This document shows, piece after piece, positions 56,002 through 64,000 of a stretch of DNA of 64,000 nt. The DNA lies in NCBI GenBank assembly GCA_016169945.1, contig JADLSH010000268.1:142001-206000 (forward strand), written 5' to 3'. Source of the stretch: Trachythela sp. YZ-2020 (taxonomy: Eukaryota; Cnidaria; Anthozoa; Malacalcyonacea; Clavulariidae). Under the pieces are notes generated by a model that did not search any database, had not been told where the DNA came from, and saw nothing but the letters and a program-made list of their open reading frames with translations. The stretch's first letter is position 1. Each line of letters starts with the position of its first letter. Position numbers and translations under genes: made by a program.

Positions 56002-56928
56002 TTAACAGAAAACGATATGGGACTTGGTCTGGGTGGCAATACACTGGCAATCACCTAGACCTTGGCATTATTCCACACACGAATGCACTCGGGTTTTGCC
56101 TACACAAAACAACACACAAATTCATTATATTGCAGTCAATGTTTATTATTATTATTACTAGGAGTTACTATCGCAAGGAAAGTGCTGCCTTGACGCACAA
56201 ACTGCATGGAAAATTCCGGAACATAATTAGTATTAAATATTGAACTTATTGAAATTGCTAATGATTGCATACATGTACAATGTATGTATTGATTTATTTT
56301 GTTGTGAAAACGTTGAAATTACAACACTGTGACTACAACACTATACTATTGTAAATGGTGTACATTGTACATGCAGTATTAAGCAAGATATCCGAGTGTG
56401 CTATTGTTAATGGAACTCTTGGTACCAACATCAAATGTTAATAGAAGTCATTGTTTACTTCAAAGCTGTCAATGACATCTTGAATAACCAATTTGAAATC
56501 ATAGAGGCAGTGTCTTTTAATATTTTTGTGGTGCAATTGGCTGGTTGTCTGTGTTCATAAGATATTGATAAATGCATTTGCCATGTGCAGTCTGTCAGAA
56601 CAGTCTTTGACTCTTTGTTCCCATCTGTAGATGTTTCATACATGTATTTAATCAACATTTGGTTCCATCAGTGTTCATCTGTACTGCCCAGTGAATTGTC
56701 GAAATACATCATTATACAGCAAACCAACATAATGGCGTCTCTCTCTAAAACAACTTTGAAACACATTATTATACACAGGTTCCACACCCACATGACATGT
56801 TGGAAATACATAATTCCTCGTATAGCAGATTGCACTCCATAAGAGATGATGTAATATATCCATATTATTTTGAAACAACCATCAAGTAAATATACATTTC
56901 TGTGTAATCCAGCTGTTCAGATGGTACC
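56002..56928. other. No supported gene
   Basis: AT-rich flank to the right of piggyBac. Short ORFs on both strands only. A palindrome ACATGTACAATGTATGT is near 56273. Confidence 0.45.
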
Positions 56929-56930
56929 AG

Positions 56931-57666
56931 TCAGTGTAATGATTGATAGTCAATGGGTAGAATGTTATATTGTGCCTCAACAGGCGCTACCACAATGGGT
57001 AGGTCAATGTTATTTTGTGCCTCAATAGGCTCAATCACAATGGGCAGATCAATATTATTTTGTGCCTCAATGGGCTCTGCCACAATGGGCAGATCAATAT
57101 TACTTTCCGCCACAATGGGCAGATCAATGTTACTTTCGCCACAATGGGCAGATCAATGTTATTTTGAGCCTCAACGGGCAGGTTGATGTTATTCTGCTCC
57201 TCAATTGCAACGGGCAAATCAATGCCTATTAGTGCCTCAGCCGACTCTACAACAACAGGTAGATCACTATTTGTCGCCATCACCGATAATGCAGCTGTTT
57301 TTGCCTGTACAGGCAATATCACAGATCTCATAAGAAAACATGTTCTTACCAGATGAAACACTGACAACTGTTGGTAAGTTATCTATAGACAAAAAATCTA
57401 TTCCACACTTGGGTCTAGAACAATCTAGTGCTTTTAAGTACATTTTGTCTCCTTGCAAGTTGCAATAAGACATTATTTAATGTTGTTTTTGACCAATCGA
57501 TCAGCAGGTTATTTTGGGCGGTTAAAATAGCCGATAAACTCATGAAAGCACATTGCTTCTCTCCAGATTGAACACTAAATAGTTCATCGCCTTGATGTAC
57601 GTCAGTAGAAAGAATCAGAGCCATGAAATACCTGAGATTTTCTGAAAAATTTCGATATTTTCGCAT
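56931..57666 (-). pseudogene. Cysteine-protease-like gene with 15-residue repeats, broken
   Basis: The minus strand begins near 57630 with MALILSTDVHQGDELFSVQS then GEKQCAFMSLSAILTAQNNL. The HQGD...QC signature and following hydrophobic stretch resemble OTU/tegument-protease-like domains in multi-copy cnidarian genes; the Cys of QC would be the nucleophile. A frame change near 57470 leads to LQGDKMYLKALDCSRPKC and a donor GTAAGA near 57352. After an acceptor TGTACAG (about 57313) comes a repeat domain with 15-residue units EAQNNIDLPIVIEPI (45 bp), itself in two frames. The final frame stops near 56931. Degenerate; function not assigned. Confidence 0.4.
56950..57270 (-). repeat. 45-bp coding-type minisatellite
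   Basis: Several copies of a unit encoding (IEP)IEAQNNIDLPIV on the minus strand, with shortened units between 57100 and 57180 that shift the frame. Confidence 0.7.
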
Positions 57667-58635
57667 CTGTATATAAAGTTTTCAAAATCTTGATCGAGCA
57701 CATGGAAAGACACATGCATGCATGCGCACACAATTACAATCTCTCGTTTACTCCCCCTAATTTTAAAAATGACTTCAAGTCGACCTTTTGCCCCCGAATT
57801 ACGATAAATAAACATCCATCATCTTAACCGACGCCAAATCTCGATCTCGACAATACATAGGTCGGGTAAAAGACTGGGGCAAGTGAACTCTGGAGAAACC
57901 TTAGCACGTCAAGAATAGTGTGCTACCTCGCTGCAATCTCGTCCCCCGAGCCTGCGATCCTTTGGGAAGAATCGTAAGCTCTGGGATAATCCATAACCGG
58001 AAGTGAATATGATTGGTCGTTGATACGGAATGGATGTCGCAATAATGCTATACATGATGGCTGCTGTTTAGGAGTGTGCGAATATTGTTTTTGTATTTCA
58101 GAGTAATTTTAGCAGTGATAAGGTGAATAATCTTCTGTAATATTACACGGAAAATATAAAGAAAGGTACTATTAAGTTTGTGCTATTTTATAAATGTACC
58201 AATGGTGAAATAGAACGTGAAACTTTGTGCTGTAAATTTAAAGCCTACATACTTTACTAAAATTCCTAAATGCTTTAGCTTTATTTTCGAAATATGCTTG
58301 GTTTTGAAAATGGTTATACTTTATCACAACTTTTTATTTGATTGTGAATAACAGAATATTTTATCTATATCCATTTGAAAAAGCAGTTGATTTTAGTTTA
58401 GTGGCCTAATCTTGATCATCTTATAATTAGTAAATATACTCTAACCATGTACTACAAGAATTATCCTTACAATCTTAGTCATGTTGTATATCAATGTACG
58501 GATAAACATCTTTGATTGATTCAGCGGGTATTGTTAAATACTTATCTTGTATTCTAGCCTGCATACTTGTATTAATAATATAAAACAAATTAGTCATACA
58601 CATTGGTAATAAGTGTACCATGTATATTTTCTATA
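57667..58635. other. No supported gene; one dispersed repeat end
   Basis: 57921-57990 (CTCGTCCCCCGAGCCTGCGA, CTCTGGGATAATCC) matches 60662-60770 in reverse. The rest shows no coding signal. Confidence 0.45.
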
Positions 58636-59640
58636 TACAGTTTTGTGGCTTATAGGCAGGGGTCAATCCTGGTAGGAGAATATATGTACTCCCTCTTGTT
58701 GTACAGAGGGCAAATTCATATAATAATTTACTGGAATAATTTTCAATGTTTTTTCAACAACAACAACAACAGCATAAAACATAATCACACAGCTTCCCAT
58801 AAAATATAGCCAAACTGGTTCCATAGTTGTTGGCCAGGAGCTAGTCTGCTCACAGGCCAGCCAGGACCAAGTCATGATCCCTGCATGGGAACTTGCCCAT
58901 GGTACAGGGAAATATTGTAATCATACAGGTACATTGAAGAAAAGCCCATTCTGAAAATAGTGTTGTGACAAAATAATTTCTAAAACCATGATAATACAAA
59001 TTTTGCCATTGTTAATAAACTGTGGAGTGCTGGAATCAATGCCTAGTACTATGTGCCAAGGAAGAGTCCAGGGTAGCCAAATATAAGGTAGCATAGGTGG
59101 TGGAACCAGGAAGGGGGGGGGCTAAAGCCAGGAAATGGGGGTCTTGGGCCCCCCTGTTTCAGTCTTTCAATTAAATATGTTTATATAACAAATGTTGAAT
59201 ATTAGATTATTGAACTATGTTTTTAGTACTCGAGATGAAAGCTTGTAATGTTGAAATTTCCATAAAATTCTCCCCACAGAATGCAGGAAATGTGGTTTCA
59301 GAGATACTAGATTTCAAAATTTTCTGGGGAAGGATTATCATTCCCCCAGACCCCCCTACATTGGTGCGCTACATTCTAAGCCCCCCAATAATACAGATCT
59401 TCCACCGCCTATGCGAAGTAGGTACAATCTTTGACATAATGCTTGAGACCATTCCTCACAATATTGCAAAGTTAGTATACATTGACAAGACAACTTCATC
59501 ATACCCACTTTCCCAGTTGAGTGTTGTTAACAATGTCATTGAAACAACTTTTGATAATTTACCATATAACAAGTTCAATATTGAGAGTCAGGGCTTAAGA
59601 AGCGCAACAGGGAGATTATTATGAGGGTATGAAAAATTTG
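58636..59640 (+). repeat. Dispersed repeat, copy B
   Basis: Inverted relative to copy A (4918-5880). It lacks the R2 insertion, which defines the pre-insertion state. It includes a 135-codon frame (59217-59624) containing MLETIPHNIAKLVYIDKT, shared with copy A but without a known domain. Confidence 0.6.
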
Positions 59641-60660
59641 TATAGAAGTAAAGGTAGTCTCAACCAGTTATGTCCAAGATTGTAGCCACAGTCCAAAATT
59701 GCAAAAGATTTTGAGCAAGCTACAAGAAGGGTGTTATATATGCCCCCATCTTCCAAGTACTTAATCACTGGTAGAAATCAACAGGGGTATGTCAAGTATG
59801 AAGCTTACAGGTTGTTCAACCAGGCTGGCTTACTAGTACGAAGATCCTGTCATATATTTATTCTGTATATTTTCAAGATGGTATTCCTATTGGAATGGGA
59901 GTGACAAGATCCCAGGTCACGGGTTGTACTTGCCTTGTATGAGGAATATGATAAACTGACGTGGCAAGCCAGGCTTGCTCACTTTGCCGGGTGTGTCTGG
60001 TTCATAAGAACAGTCCACTAAAAGATTGAACTGCAGGCCTGATCTAACTTTTGACAAAAATTGTGTTTGTATTTCAAATTAAGTTTATTACTATACTACA
60101 GTATATGGCTCATAATAATGTAATGGAACCAATTTTCAGTTCATAACTTTAAGCTTCGTGTGATATTCCTTTGATCTACAAAATGTTTAAGGTTAATAGC
60201 TGAGTTGGAAGTACTTTAGCGTTTCCTCTTGTAGTCCAATCGTATAGTACGTTCCAGCCATGTTTTTAGACTGGACTTTTAATAGTACCCAAAATTTCAC
60301 GCATTGTTTCGGCTTGGACGAACTTACGAGCGCGAAACGGCTTAACTTTGATGGTAGAAAGACAAGGACCCGTATAATTCAAGATTTTCCATAGTGACAG
60401 TGCCAAAGCCCAAAGGAGAACAATATACTTAATTTATACTTTATAATTGCAACATTTTCTTCGATATAAAACACTCTTCACCGCTCCATATCGACTGTTT
60501 TGATTACAATATTTTCTTTGCTCTGTCGTATTTATACTCCTCTTGCAACGTAGTACGAAGAACATTTAGATTCGCTGCCAAAAACGATATATTTTCATGA
60601 TTTATATACGAAACAAATAGAATTTGTTTTGAGTTTCGCGAACGCATGCGCAGTTTGGTC
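59641..60660. other. No supported gene
   Basis: Only short ORFs; no domain or splice pattern recognised. Confidence 0.45.
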
Positions 60661-60661
60661 G

Positions 60662-60770
60662 AGGTACAGTTTTCCGTACCTCTGAGTCGGATTATCCCAG
60701 AGCCTCCGTTCCTTCTCTCGAAGGATCGCGGGCTCGGGGTACGAGATTGACCTCGCTGAGGCTCGGCAGC
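60662..60770 (-). repeat. Dispersed repeat end (CCCGAGCCCGCGATCC type)
   Basis: Reverse complement resembles 57921-57990, sharing CCCCGAGCC, GCGATCCTT and GCTCTGGGATAATCC. A LINE tail begins directly after it. Confidence 0.55.
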
Positions 60771-60771
60771 A

Positions 60772-60775
<4 letters not shown>

Positions 60776-60802
<27 letters not shown>

Positions 60803-62140
60803 GTTTAATTAAAATCGTATCGCAGTACAAGCTGAATTCATAAAATAACAATGAGATAAAATATATATAACATAGAGTTATTATGATAAAATTATACCAG
60901 AAATGTCAATTAATCTACATCTAAAAGGCCTATGTAAAGCAGTTATGTCAAAGACAATGATAAAACGTACTTTAATGTACCATAGAAGGAAATAACAATA
61001 TATAAAAAAGATCGCCTACATCTAGAATTATGAATTGTACTTCATTGTAACAAAGTTGCGAAACCGTTCAGTAAATATAAGCGGTGCAGGAGGATTACCG
61101 TTTCGTAGGCAATAGTTATAGACGGGTTCATACGATGTTTCTTTAACAATATTAACGAGCGAGTTGCAGAAGGTTGACTTGTGACCTTTTAACTTCTGGA
61201 CAAACAACTTGCAAGCATCACCTCTACGACCTATTAAGGTATCAAGCCCCGTAGCATCTAGCACATCCGCATATGACAAATCAGGGTAGATGATTTTGAG
61301 AGCACGACGTTGGATGGACTCAATTTCGTTCGACAGTGTGGATGGTGACGCGTATTCTAAGAGAACGAACGAAGGAGCAATATACTGTAACCAAATCTGA
61401 TTGCTTTAGACCAGCTTTCCGTAACTTGCGGAGGGAATATAATCAGGAGTTTGCCTTTTTCATTATGTAATCGACGTGTGAATTCCACGTAAGATCGTTG
61501 GACAAGTGAACACCAAGTAGTTTAAAAGTAGATACTAATTCGACAGGAACTCTTGAGATGTAAATAGGACTGAAACGAGTGTGGTTATATTTCAGAAAGG
61601 TAATGATCATTTCTTTGCATTTCTTGAGATTGAGCTCCATTCCTCTTTTTGAGGCAAACTGGGAAATTTCATTTACCACTATGGGTAATAAACTCGGAGA
61701 ACCCCGTGGAATGATTTCAAAAGCCGTCGACTCGTCAACGAATTTAATACGACCATGCCAATTATTTAATAATTGGTTAACGAGAATTGCAAACAGAAGA
61801 GGTCCAAATTTGGTGTCTTGGGGGAGGCCACCGTTAGTTTTCTTCAATGAGGAATAGCAATTATCAATTTTTACACACTGTTCGCTGTCGGTAAGGAAAT
61901 CATAAATCCAACGAACGATGGAAGGGTGGACATCAAGACGTTTTAGCTCGTCGATTATAATGTTATAATCAACCAGGTCAAAACCTTTTCTAAAATCCGC
62001 GAAGAATATTCTAATAGAGCACCGACCTGACTCGAGAGCTGTAAGAACAGAGTGTAACAGGTAGACCAACGCATGCATGGGTTGTAGATTTGTTAGGAAG
62101 GGAAAACTACTTTGAGTCCATTTTGTCAGCAACTTGGGAC
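60776..62140 (-). mobile_element. CR1-like LINE, 3' half with RT core
   Basis: Minus strand: FADFRKGFDLVDYNIIIDEL (RT motif A), NGGLPQDTKFGPLLFAILVN, KFVDESTAFEI at the FADD position (catalytic pair degenerate), ELNLKKCKEMI, FKLLGVHLSNDLTWNSHVDY, then DATGLDTLIGRRGDACKLFV and the C-terminus at about 61028. The (AAT)n tail is at 60776-60803. Frameshifts and the damaged catalytic motif show it is dead. Confidence 0.8.
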
Positions 62141-62166
62141 AACAGAGATTTAAGTGTCAACCCCTC

Positions 62167-63110
62167 CAGAGGAGGTCGGACAGCAGGCCGCAAAGCATGA
62201 TGGGAATTGAGCGCCTAATTCCACGGCGTGGCTTCATTGACTGTTGACTGTCGAGGAGTGAACATCTCTCTGACTAAACCAATATGGAAGCTTTCGAACG
62301 ACAAGAGTGTCAGGCTGCGATACTTTGTGTAAACAGCATGTTATTGCTGTATTGTTGCGATCCTCATTATGACTTCTGTTTTACTATACCAAGTTTACCT
62401 TTTTTTAAATTGCATGGGACGTGCTGTCATTTTAGCTTTATAAATAATCCGTCTGAGCGAAGGAATTGTGTTATTCCCAATGGCGAGGCTCTTCTTTCTA
62501 AGTTGGATGGCGTTAAATCTCCGTGTATCATCAACGTGAAAACAAGCGCAGTACTTAAGGTTGGTATACTACAATGCATTACAATTATCATGTTATTTAG
62601 TCAAATTTCCGCTTTGTTGATTTTATTCTTGCACTGTAATTTTATAAATACACTGTACAAAATTATGGCGTATTTGTGTTTAATGCCTCTAGTAGCCAGA
62701 TATTTTTCAATTTTCATCTGTAAAATATTGCCATATTTGTGTGTAAAATATACTTGTTCTAACAATAGTGACACACTTTTGCATTAGATTGCTAATTTTA
62801 GAGATTACAGTGTATGTATAAAATAATAAAATAAAAATTTTCTTGTTATGATTTTGTAGACAGAGATCTACTTGTGTGGTTGGCTGGTATTGAACCTGGT
62901 CAGGATGGATATGGTAATGAAGGTGATAGGGCAGAAAGTGGTGACCAGTTAATTGTTGAGGATGAAAGTGACGAGGACGAAATCACCCATGCTGTACCAT
63001 TCAAGTGCATCGGTGCTGCTCATGAGAAAAACTACCAACAGCATTTGGAACAGGCATACCTTGCTCTTCATACCAGTGAATGTAAGAATACATTGAAAGT
63101 TTGCCATTTA
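62167..63110 (+). mobile_element. TIR transposon left end carrying a HIRAN-like gene
   Basis: It starts CAGAGGAGGTCGGACAGC, the same terminus and following 100 bp as the 1284-bp element at 43733 (GCCGCAAAGCAT, TTCCACG). Inside are an ORF from 62284 (MEAFERQECQAAILCVNSML, SERRNCVIPNGEALLSKLDG) and a second frame from about 62860 after an acceptor (WLAGIEPGQDGYGNEGDRAE, acidic EDESDEDEITHAVPFKCIGA, then HEKNYQQHLEQAYLALHTSE). The last part matches the start of a HIRAN-like domain found in cnidarian multi-copy proteins. It is cut at about 63110 by a LINE, so the right end is not in the window. Confidence 0.55.
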
Positions 63111-64000
63111 AAAGAACTGTCTGGTATCTCTTGTTCAGGATTCCATCAATTATGGTTAAAGATTCTGCACAGGAAGCTTAGATCAATCCTTGTGTGCGTG
63201 GTCTATCGACCTCCCGATTGCCCTACAGCATGTTTGGTAGATGACTTCACTGAAAACTATTTAAAGACTTTAACTTATGGTAAGGAACTATTTGTGCTGG
63301 GCGATCTAAATTGTAATATGTTGAAAGACACACCTGAATCCAAGGCTTTAAAAGATCTTTGTTTATGTTTAAATTTATCCCAACTTATTACTTCACCAAC
63401 AAGGGTAACCGCACAGTCATCATCGCTAATCGATGTTATTATGACTTCTAACTCCTCGCTGGTTGTCGGAAGTGGAATACTGGAGACTCGTGTTAGCGAT
63501 CACTATTTGGTATTTTCAGTTCTTAATCTGAAAATGCCGAAACCAGCGCCTATTTATATTACTGCACGAAATTATAAGAACTATGATCGGCACTCTTTTT
63601 TGGAAGATCTTGCACAAATCAATTGGTCCGAGAATACCCTTATAGACGATTGTAACGAAAAAGTGGATAATTTTAATAAAACGTACTGAACAAGCATGCC
63701 CCCTTGAAGTCTATGAAAATTAGATATCGTCAATGTCCATTTGTTAGTCAGGACTTAAAACAACAAATGTCGTCTAGGAATAAATTGCTTAAGACTGCTC
63801 GCTGCACTGGTTTACCTGAGGATTGGCAAAGATACCGGGCCTCTCGGAACGATGTTAAAATGAAATTGCGAACGGCCGAGAGGCAATACCTTCAGGAAGA
63901 GATACATAACAATAAGAAAAGTAAATCAATGTGGAGAGCAATCAGGAACTGTTTACCACGTAAAGAGATTACTCAATCCGTTTATACAGGAGATGTAAAG
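63110..64000 (+). mobile_element. CR1-like LINE, endonuclease and pre-RT region, runs off the edge
   Basis: The endonuclease fold is visible: LVCVVYRPPDCP, FVLGDLNCNML (Asp/Asn), LITSPTRVT, LIDVIMTSN and VSDHYLVFSVL (catalytic SDH). The frame breaks near 63690 and continues with MKIRYRQCPFVSQDLKQQMS, LPEDWQRYRASRNDVKMKLR and MWRAIRNCLPRKE, the segment before RT. It is 5'-truncated, opening inside the HIRAN-like frame. Confidence 0.8.

Overview
The window is eukaryotic, AT-rich, intron-bearing DNA, almost certainly from an invertebrate and most likely a cnidarian. That placement is an inference. It rests on the repeat spectrum (CR1-like LINEs, BEL/Pao, an integrase-first Ty3/gypsy element, piggyBac, tRNA-derived SINEs, many snap-back MITEs) and on multi-copy THAP-domain and HIRAN-like gene families that I associate with coral and anemone genomes. 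Most open frames in the window are repeat or transposon fragments. Only a few stretches look like host genes.

Layout. 449-4800 (-): exons of a THAP-domain family gene with conserved splice signals but at least three in-frame stops. 4.9-10 kb: nested dispersed repeats, a complete non-autonomous hAT element (16-bp inverted ends, 8-bp target duplication), a Crypton-like recombinase remnant and several hairpins. 10.2-11.1 kb: a 5'-truncated LINE abutting a relic of a secreted-peptide exon. 14.6-15.3 kb: a minisatellite. 15.8-16.8 kb: another LINE 3' end. 18.1-25.3 kb: the most interesting host locus, a small secreted cysteine-rich peptide gene whose terminal exon lies in a 2.09-kb unit repeated three times in tandem. 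25.6-26.2 kb: an 18-bp minisatellite. 26.6-30.0 kb: four alternating inverted copies of a fold-back element. 31.1-32.3 kb: a 1.27-kb element with long inverted ends.

35.0-48.7 kb is one nested structure. A Ty3/gypsy element with integrase upstream of reverse transcriptase is bounded by LTRs and a 4-bp target duplication (ACAT). Its 3' LTR is split by a 10.03-kb insert flanked by a 16-bp direct repeat. The insert holds a decayed BEL/Pao element on the minus strand. That element is itself interrupted by a 1284-bp TIR transposon, a SINE, a TTAA-flanked MITE and transposase debris.

49.9-51.9 kb carries unrecognised exon-like ORFs. Next to them is a structurally complete piggyBac element (51939-56001) with perfect 15-bp inverted ends and subterminal palindromes. 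The right end holds a degraded gene with a cysteine-protease-like HQGD...QC motif and a 15-residue repeat, a LINE 3' half, a second copy of the TIR transposon carrying a HIRAN-like ORF, and a LINE endonuclease running off the edge. No rRNA, CRISPR or convincing stand-alone tRNA gene was seen.
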